Below the pieces are notes generated by a model. That model searched no databases and was not told where the DNA came from. It worked only from the letters and a program-made list of their open reading frames with translations. 64,000 nucleotides of DNA, taken from positions 558,001-622,000 of the forward strand of contig NZ_LR217705.1 of assembly GCF_900698885.1 (NCBI RefSeq). Direction: 5' to 3'. Shown one piece after another: positions 21,393-31,543 of the stretch (position 1 is the first letter of the stretch; every line of letters begins with the position of its first letter). This DNA is from Erwinia_E haradaeae_H. GTDB taxonomy: Bacteria; Pseudomonadota; Gammaproteobacteria; Enterobacterales; Enterobacteriaceae. Both the position numbers and the translations under genes were made by a program.

Positions 21393-21926
21393 TTAAAGTT
21401 TGTGAAAGTTTAAAAATTTATTAGCAAAAGAACTTACCTGTGTCCAATCAGTATATTCTATAAATGGTTTTCTGCTATCAGTTTCACCTTGCGTGATGTG
21501 CATAATAAGTTTAATCATGAAACGGTCCCAGAAGTTATAATCAGGATAACGCAATGCGCCAGAAAATACCGCACAACAATCAGGTTTCCATAGTGATTTC
21601 AACAGGAGTTTTCGAGTATATGGATTGGTTTCTGGTGTGCGTTTTTCTGGCTTACGCGCAACAAGATTGACGGAAAAAAAACCACTAATAACCTGATTTA
21701 ATATATTTGCATTTTTTTTTATAAATTGTTCGAATGATGGGTGAAAATGACCATAGTAAACCGACGCGCCAATTAGAATTCGATCATATTGCAAGCAATT
21801 AATGTCACAAGCGCTTTCTATGTTTTGAGTACAGCACTCCACTTTTTTTTGTAAAATTCGAGAAATATAATATGAAATTTTTCTCGTTTGACCATGACGA
21901 CTAGAAAATAAGATAAGGATTTTCAT
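21393..21926 (-). CDS. hemG: menaquinone-dependent protoporphyrinogen IX dehydrogenase
   Basis: HemG is a flavodoxin-fold, FMN-binding enzyme that oxidises protoporphyrinogen IX to protoporphyrin IX, passing electrons to respiratory quinones. The 177 residues match E. coli HemG (181): MKILILFSSRHGQTRKI with the FMN phosphate loop near residues 8-15, YDRILIGASVYYGHFH, FFSVNLVARKPEKRTPETN, the long-chain insert ALRYPDYNFWDRFMIKLIM and GETDSRK near the end. No clear ribosome-binding site precedes the ATG at 21926. The gene stands alone, so heme synthesis partners must lie elsewhere if the pathway is kept. Confidence 0.95.
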   Translation of the reverse strand: MKILILFSSRHGQTRKISYYISRILQKKVECCTQNIESACDINCLQYDRILIGASVYYGHFHPSFEQFIKKNANILNQVISGFFSVNLVARKPEKRTPETNPYTRKLLLKSLWKPDCCAVFSGALRYPDYNFWDRFMIKLIMHITQGETDSRKPFIEYTDWTQVSSFANKFLNFHKL

Positions 21927-22953
21927 TTTATTTTAATTTGACTGTTTCTGAATATTAACACAAATTGCTTAAATTTTATTTTATCAATATAATTAGTTTA
22001 AATTAAGATCAACTACTCTAATTGTATAAAAATTTTGTATAAAAATTTTTATACAATTTAATGTCAAAAAAGATGTAATAGTAAGTTTCTGACCTCTTCA
22101 ATTGATATTTGTTGATGGAAGGATGTCTGTTAAATGGAAAATAAATGACATGCTTAAGATCAAGATTAGAGATTATTTTTTATACTGCATCATGTTCATT
22201 ATGCGTTGCGTTACTTATAGTAAACAATTATGCATTATGGGTACATCTAATAATAATTTTAATTAATTTTAAAATTACTTTTTCATTCATTATGTTACAC
22301 TAAATAAATTAAAATTATTTGGAAATAATAAGTACTCATGGTTAATCATAATCTTTCAATTTGTATTAAGTTGTTTTCCAAAAGTAATAATGATTTTTAA
22401 CTTTATTTGATCTTATGTAATATCTTTCATTAAGTATCTATCAGTCATCAGAAAATGTATTATATTCTAAAATTCTTTGTAATGACTCTGTTAGAGTTAT
22501 AAGCTATTTCATAGTGCATAAATTATGTCGTAGCATTAAAAATGCAAAGTGATATATAGTAAGAAATATATATTTATCATGTTTTTAAAACATCTGTAAT
22601 AAAATTAATAGTTAATGTTTTTTATATTAATATGATTAAATCAATCTCATTTAATGAGACATGAAATGATATTTTGTGATTTTGCAATCAATAACAGTGA
22701 GTATTTGGTATTCTAATGTTCATTAGATGATAAAAGATAGTATCTTTATAGAAGATTTATAAAAAACATTTAAAATATTATAATTATATAGTTTGAATTT
22801 AACGATTCTTAATGTCATGCTACTTTTATTAATAATTTAAAGATACCCCATCAATCTTCATATTATAACACTTGCGTTATGTTATCTCAAAAAAGTAAGA
22901 TAATAACAAGGAAGACCAGATAAAATGATTTATATTTCGCAACAGGGAGAACT
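21927..22953. other. intergenic region between divergent hemG and fruB
   Basis: About 1 kb holding the promoters of both genes. A 22-bp perfect palindrome lies at 22035-22056, about 110 bases upstream of hemG. No match to the Cra (FruR) operator that controls E. coli fruBKA was recognised upstream of fruB. A weak imperfect hairpin lies near 22877-22905. Confidence 0.5.
22035..22056. repeat. perfect 22-bp palindrome upstream of hemG
   Basis: TTGTATAAAAATTTTTATACAA reads the same on both strands, and half of it is also repeated directly just before (from 22023). It lies about 110 bases upstream of hemG on that gene's template side. It may be an operator or just an AT palindrome. Confidence 0.6.
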
Positions 22954-24093
22954 ATGTTGCAGCTAGCACTTAACGCCATTACGCCAGGAGCATGGGCGAG
23001 CGACAAAAAAGATGCAATTCGTCAAGTTTCCATTGCTTTAGCTGCAGCTGGAAATGTTAGCGGTGACTATTTAGAGGCAATGCTGGAACGTGAAAAACAA
23101 ACGTCTACTTACTTAGGTAACGGAATCGCTATTCCACATGGAACGATTAATTCTCGTCATTTGGTACTAAAAACTGGTATACAAGTGTTTCAATTTCCAC
23201 ATGGGGTAGATTGGGGAGAACAGCAGATTGCTTATATAGTAATTGGTATCGCCGCTAAATCTGATGAGCACCTTGAGTTGCTGCGACAGATAACTCATTC
23301 ATTGTATGATGAAAACTTGGCCCAAAAACTTAAAAATACTCATTCAGCTAAAACTTTACGTAGTATATTAATTGGAGAGCAATATTCTACATCATTTTCA
23401 TTAGATGCTTCGTTAATTACTACCGACATAGAAAACTGTAACTTGATTACGTTACAAGCAATAAATGCAGGTTTATTGAAAAAGGCTGGTTTAGTAGATA
23501 GCTCATTTCTTTCGCAGATCCTGTCAGATCCACCTCTTAATCTTGGGCAAGGTATTTGGCTTAATGAAAGCTCTCAAGGAAATTTAATTAATGGTATTGC
23601 AATTAGTCGTGCAATGCGACCATTCGATATTCAGGGTGAAAAAGTTTCACTATTAATAACTGTATCTATAATTGATGAAAAACCATTAGTGGTTCTCAAC
23701 TGCTTGAGTCGTCTTCTAATAAACAATGAATGCGATCAGCTACTTAATGGAGACGCCTATTATATAATTGAATTATTAACCAATGAAACTTTAGATTCGC
23801 AAGAATTGGTGGTAACAAAAGAGTTTACAATCAATAACCAACATGGTCTACATGCACGTCCAGGTGCCGCATTGGTTAACTTAATTAAAGGATTTAACTG
23901 TAAAGTCAGTGTTATTAATCTTGATGGTAATGGACAACCCGCTAATGGCAGAAGTTTAATGAAGATGGTCTCGCTTGGTGTCAAAAAGGGTCACCGTTTG
24001 CGATTTATTGCCAGAGGTCAAGAAGCTCAAAAAATGATGTTGGCAGTTGCAGAAGCGATCTCTAGTGGTTTGGGTGAAAATAAAAATGAGTAA
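22954..24093 (+). CDS. fruB: fructose PTS fused IIA-FPr phosphocarrier
   Basis: FruB relays phosphate from PEP/enzyme I to FruA through its own HPr-like domain, so fructose is taken up as fructose 1-phosphate. The 379 residues match E. coli FruB (376): N-terminal EIIA-Fru domain with active H62 (GNGIAIPHGT), a central M domain with LNLGQGIWL and AIAISRAMRPFD, and a C-terminal FPr domain with active H300 (NQHGLHARPG). The start has GGGAGA five bases upstream. It overlaps fruK by 8 bases, as in the E. coli operon. Enzyme I (ptsI) is not in the window but would be needed. Confidence 0.97.
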   Translation: MLQLALNAITPGAWASDKKDAIRQVSIALAAAGNVSGDYLEAMLEREKQTSTYLGNGIAIPHGTINSRHLVLKTGIQVFQFPHGVDWGEQQIAYIVIGIAAKSDEHLELLRQITHSLYDENLAQKLKNTHSAKTLRSILIGEQYSTSFSLDASLITTDIENCNLITLQAINAGLLKKAGLVDSSFLSQILSDPPLNLGQGIWLNESSQGNLINGIAISRAMRPFDIQGEKVSLLITVSIIDEKPLVVLNCLSRLLINNECDQLLNGDAYYIIELLTNETLDSQELVVTKEFTINNQHGLHARPGAALVNLIKGFNCKVSVINLDGNGQPANGRSLMKMVSLGVKKGHRLRFIARGQEAQKMMLAVAEAISSGLGENKNE

Positions 24094-25048
24094 ACGCGTA
24101 GCGACTGTTACTTTTAATCCGGCCTATGATTTAGAGGGGCGTATTTCACATCTTGTGCGTGGAGAGTTAAACTTAATCAATACAATCAGTATGCATGCTG
24201 CCGGTAAAGGGATTAATGTAGCTAAGATACTTAGAGACCTGAATATTGATGTAACAGTTTTTGGTTTCTTAGGAAAAAAAAATCAGGACGGATTTCTTGG
24301 TCTTTTTAAAAAAAAAGGCATTATTAATCACTTTAACCTAGTTAATGGATACACCCGTACAAACATCAAGCTAACTGAAGGTAATGGAGAACTGACAGAA
24401 ATTAATTTTTCCGGATTTAAGGTCACTGCTCAAGAATGGGAAAATTTTTTCACTAAGTCTCACATTATTTTTAATCAGTTCGATATACTCTGTATTAGTG
24501 GTAGTCTACCAGATGGTATTGATATCTCTGCTTTTGCATATTGGATGAAACAAGCTCGTAAATATTGTCCATGCGTTGTATTTGACAGTAGTCATGAAAC
24601 ATTCATTGCAGGTCTCACTGCAAAACCTTATCTTATCAAACCTAATCGCCGGGAGCTGGAGACATATATAGGACACCCTTTACCAACTAAAGAAGACGTA
24701 ATTAATACCGCACAAATTCTTCGTGGAAAAGGTGTTGAACATGTAGTTATCTCAATGGGGGCCGAAGGAGCAATATTGGTTAATTCTAATGGAGTATGGA
24801 TATCAAAACCGCCATGCTGTGATGTAATTAGTACCGTAGGAGCAGGAGATTCTATGGTTGGTGGTTTAATCTATGGGCTACTTATGAAGCAATCAAGTGA
24901 ATATATTCTGCGTCTTGCTACTGCTATCTCTGCACTTTCTGTTAACCAAAGCAGTGTTGGTATAACTGACCATACACAATTATCTACGATGATGAAGCGT
25001 GTTGATTTATATCCTTATTCAACACTATCCTCTGGAGATATATTATAA
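24086..25048 (+). CDS. fruK: 1-phosphofructokinase
   Basis: FruK phosphorylates the fructose 1-phosphate delivered by FruA to fructose 1,6-bisphosphate. It is a PfkB/ribokinase-family protein: N-terminal RVATVTFNPAYDLEGR, HAAGKGINVAKILRDL, and the C-terminal GAGDSMVGG loop with the catalytic aspartate. From the ATG at 24086 the length is 320 residues, close to E. coli FruK (312); the frame is open 13 codons further into fruB, but the family N-terminus fixes this start. It overlaps fruB by 8 bases and shares one base with fruA (TAATG), indicating translational coupling. The product feeds glycolysis together with tpiA at 60.4-61.1 kb. Confidence 0.96.
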   Translation: MSKRVATVTFNPAYDLEGRISHLVRGELNLINTISMHAAGKGINVAKILRDLNIDVTVFGFLGKKNQDGFLGLFKKKGIINHFNLVNGYTRTNIKLTEGNGELTEINFSGFKVTAQEWENFFTKSHIIFNQFDILCISGSLPDGIDISAFAYWMKQARKYCPCVVFDSSHETFIAGLTAKPYLIKPNRRELETYIGHPLPTKEDVINTAQILRGKGVEHVVISMGAEGAILVNSNGVWISKPPCCDVISTVGAGDSMVGGLIYGLLMKQSSEYILRLATAISALSVNQSSVGITDHTQLSTMMKRVDLYPYSTLSSGDIL

Positions 25049-26739
25049 TGAAAACCTTATTGATCATGGACTCTTCTTTAGGACGATGCGCACAGTATAT
25101 CGCTGAACGCATTATCACCGAAGCGGCAGGTTCTATTGGTGTAACATTAACGAAAAATATAGAAGAAGCTAATCTAATAGTTGCTTTAGGCAATACACAA
25201 CCAATAGATCATCGGTTTATTGGTAAATCTATTTACTTGATAGATATCAAGCGCTTTATGCGTGCCCCAAAGAAATTTTTAGCACAAGCCCTAACAGATG
25301 CTAAACTATATAGCATGCCAATTTCTCATTCACAATCTATCATAGAGTCAAAAACGCCATGCAAAAGGGTTCTAGCAATCACCGCATGTCCTACAGGCGT
25401 AGCGCATACTTTTATGGCTGCTGAAGCACTTAGTATTGAGGCAAAAAAACGAGGTTGGTGGATAAAAGTAGAAACACGGGGTTCAATAGGTACACAAAAT
25501 ATTATTACTAATGATGAAATTGCTTTAGCAGATTTTGTAATTGTTGCCACTGATATTGAAGTAGATTTAATAAAATTTTCCGGTAAAAAAATCTACAGAA
25601 CTTCAACGTGCTTAGCACTGAAAAATACAAAACAGGAATTAGATAATGCTGTTCTTAAATCCACACCATATCATCCACTGATTAATCATGATAGGGAGAA
25701 AAAAAAGCATAATCAAGAGAAGATTAGATCATATCGTCACTTAATGACTGGTATTTCTTATATGTTGCCAATGATTATTTCTGGTGGTCTCATTACTGCT
25801 CTTTCTTTTGCAGTTGGCAATGTTGTATGTGATGATTCAGATTTTTTTGTTACAGCACTTAAGCAAATTGGAAATGGCGCTGCACTGATGCTCATAATAC
25901 CAATTTTATCAGGGTTTATTTCCTTTTCTATTGCTGATCGCCCTGGGTTAACACCAGGCTTTATTGGTGGAATGTTAGCAACTAACATAAATGCAGGTTT
26001 TATTGGTGGTATAATGGCTGGCTTTATAGCTGGTTATACTGTTAAGTATCTCAACTCTTATATCCATGTACCAAGTAGCATGGAATCATTAAAACCACTC
26101 TTAATTCTTCCTGTACTGTCTAGTCTTTTAACCGGTCTTGTAATGATATACATAGTGGGCAAACCAGTTTCTGGGATAATGTCTAGCCTTACTAGTATTC
26201 TGGACAATCTTGGTACGACTAATGCTATCCTTTTAGGAAGTGTTTTAGGTGGCATGATGTGTATTGATATGGGCGGACCACTGAATAAAGTAGCATATGC
26301 CTTTGGAATAGGGCTTCTCAGTTCAAAAACTTACACACCAATGGCAGCTATTATGGCAGCTGGCATGGTTCCCCCACTTTCAATGGGGATAGCAACATTA
26401 ATTGTTCGTAAAAAATTTACTAAAAAACAAAGAGTTTTAGGTAAAACAGCCTTAGTGTTAGGCATTTGTTTTATATCTGAAGGTGCTATTCCATTTGCCG
26501 CTCGAGACCCCATACGCGTACTGTCCTGCTGTGCTATTGGTGGTGCAGTGACAGGTGCTATTTCTATGGCTGTTGGAGCTCAATTAATGGTGCCACACGG
26601 TGGTTTATTTGTGCTTTTGATGCCTGGGGTAGTGACTCCAATAGTTGGTTATCTGTTTGCGATTATTATAGGCACTTTATTAACAAGTATATCTTACGCA
26701 AAGGTAAAACTACCAGATAAGGAGCTTTCTGAATGTTAA
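25048..26739 (+). CDS. fruA: fructose-specific PTS enzyme IIBC
   Basis: FruA is the membrane permease that imports and phosphorylates fructose at position 1. The 563 residues equal the E. coli length: a degenerate IIB' domain (about 1-95), the active IIB domain with phosphorylated C114 (AITACPTGVAHTF), then the IIC membrane domain from about residue 225 with many helices, DRPGLTPGFIGGMLA, GGPLNKVAYAFG and the conserved ISEGAIPFAARDP loop. It is coupled to fruK by a one-base overlap and ends 68 bases before the convergent nfo. The whole fruBKA operon is intact, unlike many other loci here, suggesting active selection for fructose uptake. Confidence 0.97.
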   Translation: MKTLLIMDSSLGRCAQYIAERIITEAAGSIGVTLTKNIEEANLIVALGNTQPIDHRFIGKSIYLIDIKRFMRAPKKFLAQALTDAKLYSMPISHSQSIIESKTPCKRVLAITACPTGVAHTFMAAEALSIEAKKRGWWIKVETRGSIGTQNIITNDEIALADFVIVATDIEVDLIKFSGKKIYRTSTCLALKNTKQELDNAVLKSTPYHPLINHDREKKKHNQEKIRSYRHLMTGISYMLPMIISGGLITALSFAVGNVVCDDSDFFVTALKQIGNGAALMLIIPILSGFISFSIADRPGLTPGFIGGMLATNINAGFIGGIMAGFIAGYTVKYLNSYIHVPSSMESLKPLLILPVLSSLLTGLVMIYIVGKPVSGIMSSLTSILDNLGTTNAILLGSVLGGMMCIDMGGPLNKVAYAFGIGLLSSKTYTPMAAIMAAGMVPPLSMGIATLIVRKKFTKKQRVLGKTALVLGICFISEGAIPFAARDPIRVLSCCAIGGAVTGAISMAVGAQLMVPHGGLFVLLMPGVVTPIVGYLFAIIIGTLLTSISYAKVKLPDKELSEC

Positions 26740-26765
26740 TAAAAGTCATAACATTAGTTGTCTTT

Positions 26766-26792
26766 GAAAATAAATGTTAATTTTCTTTTTTT
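26766..26792 (+). terminator. weak terminator-like hairpin after fruA
   Basis: GAAAAT (26766-26771) pairs with ATTTTC (26780-26785) and is followed by seven Ts, between the convergent ends of fruA and nfo. The stem is short and almost pure A-T, so the call is tentative. Confidence 0.35.
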
Positions 26793-26807
26793 ATAGATAA
26801 AAATAGA

Positions 26808-27662
26808 TTACGATCTGTTTTTATCTTGTTCGGATTTTAACCAAGTAATTTCCTCTTTCCAGTAATCTTGGTTAGCTGTTTCTAAAATCATTGGTATACA
26901 ATTAAATTGTTTGTTTTTCATTATCCAACTAAATACTGTAAGTCCTATAGTTCCCTTGCCTAGATTATGGTGACGATCTACCCGACTATTAAATGGACTT
27001 TTAGAATCATTAAGATGTAATCCACATAAATATTGAAATCCTACGATTTTGTCAAAGTCAGAAAATGTTTTAATACAAGCATTTTCAGTACGTAGCTCAT
27101 AACCACTAGCAAAAGCATGACAAGTATCTATACATACGCCAATACGAGATTTATCTTCCACATTATGAATGATAGTGGATAAATGTTCAAATAAAAACCC
27201 CATATTACTTCCTTGTCCCGCAGTATTTTCAAGAACAATAGTAACTCCTTTAGTTTTACTAAGAACAATATTAATTGATTCAGCGATACGTTTTAAACAC
27301 TGATCCTCTGTTATCATGTTTAAATGACTACCTGGATGTATATTTAGCAATGTTAAGTTTAATTGCTGACAGCGGTTAACTTCATCCAGCAAAGCAAAAC
27401 GAGATTTTTCTAATTTATCTGATACAGGGTGACCTAAATTAATCAGATAGCTACCGTGTGGAATAATTTGTGCTGATGTATATTGATATGTCCTGCATGC
27501 GTGATGAAAGGCACAAATTTTCTCAGAAGTAAGAGAAGTTGCGTACCACTGGCGTTGATTTTTAGTAAAAAAAGAAAAAGCTGTAGCTCGTAATTGCACC
27601 GCGCGTTCAACTGCTTTATCTAAACCGCCAGCTATGCTAACATGGGCACCAATATATTTCAT
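26808..27662 (-). CDS. nfo: deoxyribonuclease IV (AP endonuclease)
   Basis: Nfo cuts the backbone 5' of abasic sites in base excision repair. From the ATG at 27662 the product is 284 residues (E. coli 285). It is a TIM-barrel protein with the three-metal site residues spread through [67 protein letters not shown] and [12 protein letters not shown]. An ATG three codons upstream is also in frame, but AGGA at 8-base spacing fits the inner ATG and matches the family start. With nth at 59.2 kb it suggests that base excision repair is partly kept. It is near the fru operon in E. coli too. Confidence 0.96.
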   Translation of the reverse strand: MKYIGAHVSIAGGLDKAVERAVQLRATAFSFFTKNQRQWYATSLTSEKICAFHHACRTYQYTSAQIIPHGSYLINLGHPVSDKLEKSRFALLDEVNRCQQLNLTLLNIHPGSHLNMITEDQCLKRIAESINIVLSKTKGVTIVLENTAGQGSNMGFLFEHLSTIIHNVEDKSRIGVCIDTCHAFASGYELRTENACIKTFSDFDKIVGFQYLCGLHLNDSKSPFNSRVDRHHNLGKGTIGLTVFSWIMKNKQFNCIPMILETANQDYWKEEITWLKSEQDKNRS

Positions 27663-28395
27663 TGAACCCATCCTAATAAATTGATAAACTTTTTGATAAT
27701 AATAAAACCCTACTATATTGTGAATAATACGATAAGCATCAGAGCATGAATAGTTCTTCGGACATATTATTGTTAATACTTAATCATCATAAAAAATTTT
27801 CATCATATAAACATATGACTGTAAGATATAAAAAATAGTACCTATTTATATAGATAAAATAAAAATTTTATTTAATTGAATTAACATAAAAATTTCATTG
27901 TAATTAAATTAAAATTTTTAAATATCATATATTAACACATAATATCACATATTGTTTAATAACGATAAAATATAAATAATTTTTCTTTATATGAAAATTC
28001 ATATAATTATCTGTAATATAAACATCAGTTTTATATATATCAAAGTGTAAAAATTAATAATACAAGATTATAAGAGTATTTATCGTATATAATATAGATT
28101 CATAGTCTCACGCCTCAACATTGCTAGACTGTTATGTTATTGATAAATCAAAAATGCATAAACAATTCTCTTAATTTTTAAATAGACAAGTATTCATCTG
28201 ATAAGTAAAATGTACTATATGTAACTACATATTTTATATGGGTCTTGTTTGACTTCAAATAAGTTCGTGTAATAATTTATTGACAAAATAATAGCGCGTA
28301 TTACTTATACTCACATAGTATACAGTATATTTCTTTCATCAGTAATGATTATCCTTTTACTAATTTTAGTATATTCATACTATTACATTTTAATA
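27663..28395. other. gene desert between nfo and mepM
   Basis: About 730 AT-rich bases. Nothing beyond AT palindromes was seen. It should contain the nfo promoter. Confidence 0.55.
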
Positions 28396-29733
28396 TTACT
28401 TTTTATGTAACTGCAGTATTATTTTTTTTGCTTTATCTAAATAATTTCGTCGATTTTTTCCAGTTAACTTCTCCATGCAGGGTAATCTAGCAGTAAGAGG
28501 GTTTACAGCTTGATTGTTTACCCAAATTTCAAAATGGACATGTGGTCCAGTAGAGCGCCCAGTATTTCCTGAAAGCGCGATATGTTCACCACGCTTTACC
28601 TTCTGACCAACCTTTACTAGTAAGGTATTCAAATGCATGTAACGTGTCATATATTGATGCCCATGTCGTATAGCTACATATTTCCCAGCTGTACTACTAA
28701 ATCTAGAAACAATGATTTCCCCATCGCCTATTGCTAATACAGGGGTTCCGATAGGAACGGCGAAATCGACACCTTTATGTGGTATAATTTTACCAGTGAT
28801 CGGATTAGGTCGTTTTAGATTAAACGGAGAAGAAACGCGATATTTTTTTACGGTAGGAAAACGCATAAAGCCACTTGTTAAACCAGACCCTCTATGATCA
28901 TAGAACTTACCATTAGCTGCTCGAATTGCATAATAATCCCTGCCAGTATTATGCAACCTAACCCCTAACAATTCACTTTTTTGTTTTTTACCATTTAACA
29001 TCGCATACATTGTTAATATTTCAAAACGATCACCATCACGAAGTTTACGAAAATCGATTTGCCATTGCAAAGATTTAATTACTGCTTGGATCTCTTTAGT
29101 GCTTAACCCTGCTAACCTAGCGCTATTAATAAAGCTAGTATTAACTCTCACTGTTGTAATTTTTCGTTGAAACGAATTCATTTTAAGCGATAAAGATACT
29201 TTAAAACCTTTTTTAGTCCGTTCATAGCATCTTATTTCACCATTTGAGCGCTCCCATGTTAAGTGTTGCAGTTGGTGTTTATTATTTAGCGTCCATGATA
29301 GTTTTTGACCAATATGTAAATTATGCAACCTTCTATCACATCTGATTAATTGAATAATATCCAGTAACTCCACATCATACTGGTTTATTATATTACTAAG
29401 TGTATCTCCGTGAGTAACGATATAATCATGGACATTCATTTCACTAGAAATAGCGTTATCCATTTCATCTTTAAGTAAATCTTCCTCAATAGATGGACTT
29501 TCTTCGTCAAGAGGTTCGCTATTTTTTGGAAGAGAAGAGCTAGTTGGATTATTTTTAGATTGAGCACGGTCAAGTAATAGATTAGCGCTACTAGCATAGC
29601 TAATTTGTAGCTTTGAACTAAAAATAGAAATAATTGATGGCACAACTGTAAATGCGCTAAATATAACAGGGTGAAGACAAAATAAACCATAAAACGCTAA
29701 ACTAATAACGTTGAGTTTTTTCTGCACATACAC
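28396..29733 (-). CDS. mepM: murein DD-endopeptidase MepM
   Basis: MepM (YebA) cuts D-Ala-mDAP cross-links so the growing wall can accept new strands. The 445 residues match E. coli MepM (440): an N-terminal membrane anchor or signal (about 9-38), a LysM domain at about 102-148 (YIVTHGDTLSNIINQYDV), and a C-terminal M23 peptidase domain with zinc-site H319 and D323 (HKGVDFAVP) and H398/H400 (GPHVHFEIW). A GGGAG ribosome-binding site precedes the ATG. It starts 9 bases after znuA stops on the same strand, so the two are probably cotranscribed; this zinc enzyme next to a zinc importer is the ancestral arrangement. Confidence 0.96.
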   Translation of the reverse strand: MYVQKKLNVISLAFYGLFCLHPVIFSAFTVVPSIISIFSSKLQISYASSANLLLDRAQSKNNPTSSSLPKNSEPLDEESPSIEEDLLKDEMDNAISSEMNVHDYIVTHGDTLSNIINQYDVELLDIIQLIRCDRRLHNLHIGQKLSWTLNNKHQLQHLTWERSNGEIRCYERTKKGFKVSLSLKMNSFQRKITTVRVNTSFINSARLAGLSTKEIQAVIKSLQWQIDFRKLRDGDRFEILTMYAMLNGKKQKSELLGVRLHNTGRDYYAIRAANGKFYDHRGSGLTSGFMRFPTVKKYRVSSPFNLKRPNPITGKIIPHKGVDFAVPIGTPVLAIGDGEIIVSRFSSTAGKYVAIRHGHQYMTRYMHLNTLLVKVGQKVKRGEHIALSGNTGRSTGPHVHFEIWVNNQAVNPLTARLPCMEKLTGKNRRNYLDKAKKIILQLHKK

Positions 29734-29742
29734 TCCCTTAAT

Positions 29743-30711
29743 TTAATCCTCCTGTAAACAGCTTCTATATTGAGTAGATAACTTTACAAGAAACTTTACG
29801 TAGCTGTCTTTACTTATAGATATTTCTGTACCAAGAGGATCTAATATACCAAAATGAACGTTGGTTCCTCTAGAAATGGCTTTCACTACGATTGGTTGGA
29901 ACTGTGGTTCAGTAAAGACGCATTGTATTTTTTTTGAAAGCAGTTGCATTTGTATATAATGTAAATGCTGTGCACCTGGTTGAATTTCTGGGTTAATAGT
30001 GAAATAACCAGTAGGCACTAAACTATAATACTTTTCAAAATAGGTGTAAGCATCATGAAACACAAAATAGTTGCTGCCCTTTAATGGTGCAAGTTGTTGA
30101 TTAATTGTTTTATTCATCGTTAAGATAGAAGCCTTGAAATACTGCAAATTCGCATTTAGTTGATCTTGATTTTCTGGCATGCACCCTAATAACTTAGAAT
30201 GAATAGCCATTGCTATTTGAATAGCAATTTCTGGTGACATCCATAGGTGCATGTTATATTTATTATGATAATGATGATACTCATGATTTTTGAATTGTAT
30301 GTGATTCTCGATATTTGGTAATTGATCGATATATCTGGATTCCTTATGTGATTGATCAAGTAGTAATAATGATTGCACTCCAGGCAGCTGACTTATCTCG
30401 ATAGTATTTTGTGTCGGTAACTTTTCCAAAGGTTTTTTCATAAATGATTCCATTTCAGGACCAATCCAAACTACTAAATCTGCTTCTTGAAGATGCTTTA
30501 TATCTGATGGACGTAGTGCATAATTATGCACAGAGGCACCTTCTGGAAGAAGAATCTTCACTAGAGTAATACCGTCAGCAATAGATGCAGCAATAAAACC
30601 TATTGGTTTTATTGATGTGACAATAGCAGCTCTAGTTGTAAATGACAGACATACTATAAATATTCCTAAAACTAGCATGAAAATTTTTCTTAAGTTTTTC
30701 CATAAAATCAT
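29743..30711 (-). CDS. znuA: zinc ABC transporter periplasmic binding protein
   Basis: ZnuA captures Zn2+ in the periplasm and hands it to ZnuB/ZnuC. The 322-residue precursor has a signal peptide (about 1-28, hydrophobic core FMLVLGIFIVCLSF, cleavage near TTRA). Zinc ligand positions are kept: H62 (ASVHNYALRPSD), H155 (NMHLWMSPE) and H219 (FVFHDAYTYFEKYY), plus an aspartate in GILDPLGTE. A histidine-rich loop with H137, H143, H146, H147 and H149 lies between, as in enterobacterial ZnuA. It is divergent from znuC across 64 bases and leads into mepM. GGAA precedes the ATG. Confidence 0.96.
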   Translation of the reverse strand: MILWKNLRKIFMLVLGIFIVCLSFTTRAAIVTSIKPIGFIAASIADGITLVKILLPEGASVHNYALRPSDIKHLQEADLVVWIGPEMESFMKKPLEKLPTQNTIEISQLPGVQSLLLLDQSHKESRYIDQLPNIENHIQFKNHEYHHYHNKYNMHLWMSPEIAIQIAMAIHSKLLGCMPENQDQLNANLQYFKASILTMNKTINQQLAPLKGSNYFVFHDAYTYFEKYYSLVPTGYFTINPEIQPGAQHLHYIQMQLLSKKIQCVFTEPQFQPIVVKAISRGTNVHFGILDPLGTEISISKDSYVKFLVKLSTQYRSCLQED

Positions 30712-30751
30712 GATTCATTCCATTTCAATAGGCTATATATCATATGCCAAT

Positions 30752-30767
30752 ATGTAAAATATTACAT
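30752..30767. promoter_or_regulatory. candidate Zur-like operator between znuA and znuC
   Basis: In the 64-base divergent region the segment ATGTAAAATATTACAT has perfect 6-base arms (ATGTAA/TTACAT) around AATA. E. coli Zur binds a longer dyad of the TGTTATA-N-TATAACA kind at this same spot. The match is partial and the region is AT-rich, so position is the main support. It ends 8 bases before the znuC ATG, which shows no clear ribosome-binding site. Confidence 0.35.
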
Positions 30768-30775
30768 CAATTACA

Positions 30776-31501
30776 ATGAATATATCTACCTTAATATCTA
30801 TTAAGCAAATTACAGTAAAGCTTGGTCAGTGTTTAGCATTAAGTAATATCTCACTGAGTCTAGAATCAGGGCGGATACTAACGTTAGTAGGCCCAAATGG
30901 AGCTGGTAAATCAACATTGGTACGCGTAGTTCTTGGGTTAATTCGTCCTACTTTTGGCACTGTATATCGCCTTTCCAAATTGTCTGTTGGTTATGTTCCT
31001 CAAAAAATGTTACTAGATGTTACATTGCCTATAAGTGTAGGTCGATTTATGCGACTGCGACCCAATGTTACATATGTAGACATTATACCTGCCTTAAAGC
31101 GTGTTCAAGCAGAACACTTAATAGAATTCCCTCTGCAAAAATTATCCGGAGGTGAAATGCAGAAAGTGTTATTAGCACGCGCATTGCTCAACCAACCAAA
31201 ACTACTAGTTCTCGATGAACCGACTCAAGGTGTTGATATTAATAGTCAAATTGCACTTTATGATTTGATCGACCAATTAAGATACGACCTTAATTGTGGT
31301 GTTTTAATGGTTTCACATGACCTACATTTTGTTATGGCTAAAACTGATGAAGTTTTATGTTTGAATCGTCATATTTGTTGCTCTGGTACGTCTGAATCTG
31401 TATCGCAACATCCAGAATTTATCTCGATGTTTGGTCCTGTTCGGGCGAAAAATCTGGCTATTTACCGACACAAAAATCATAAGAATAATCATAATCTTTA
31501 A
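30776..31501 (+). CDS. znuC: zinc ABC transporter ATPase
   Basis: ZnuC powers zinc import through ZnuB. The 241 residues (E. coli 251) contain all ABC motifs: Walker [10 protein letters not shown] at 39-47, Q-loop YVPQK, signature LSGGEMQKV at 123-131, Walker [13 protein letters not shown] at 144-155 and the switch histidine in [10 protein letters not shown] short C-terminal extension rich in His, Lys and Asn ([11 protein letters not shown]) ends the protein. It is divergent from znuA and is followed by znuB after 42 bases on the same strand, as in E. coli. ruvB and ruvA, which follow znuB in E. coli, are not present. Confidence 0.97.
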   Translation: MNISTLISIKQITVKLGQCLALSNISLSLESGRILTLVGPNGAGKSTLVRVVLGLIRPTFGTVYRLSKLSVGYVPQKMLLDVTLPISVGRFMRLRPNVTYVDIIPALKRVQAEHLIEFPLQKLSGGEMQKVLLARALLNQPKLLVLDEPTQGVDINSQIALYDLIDQLRYDLNCGVLMVSHDLHFVMAKTDEVLCLNRHICCSGTSESVSQHPEFISMFGPVRAKNLAIYRHKNHKNNHNL

Positions 31502-31543
31502 TAAGACGACCTTGTACTTTATACGTAGGAGATTCACCAGTTA

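Noticed and set aside
22850..22953. Possible Cra (FruR) operator before fruB
   Set aside because: No stretch resembling the GCTGAA..TTCAGC dyad is present; only AT-rich imperfect hairpins were seen.
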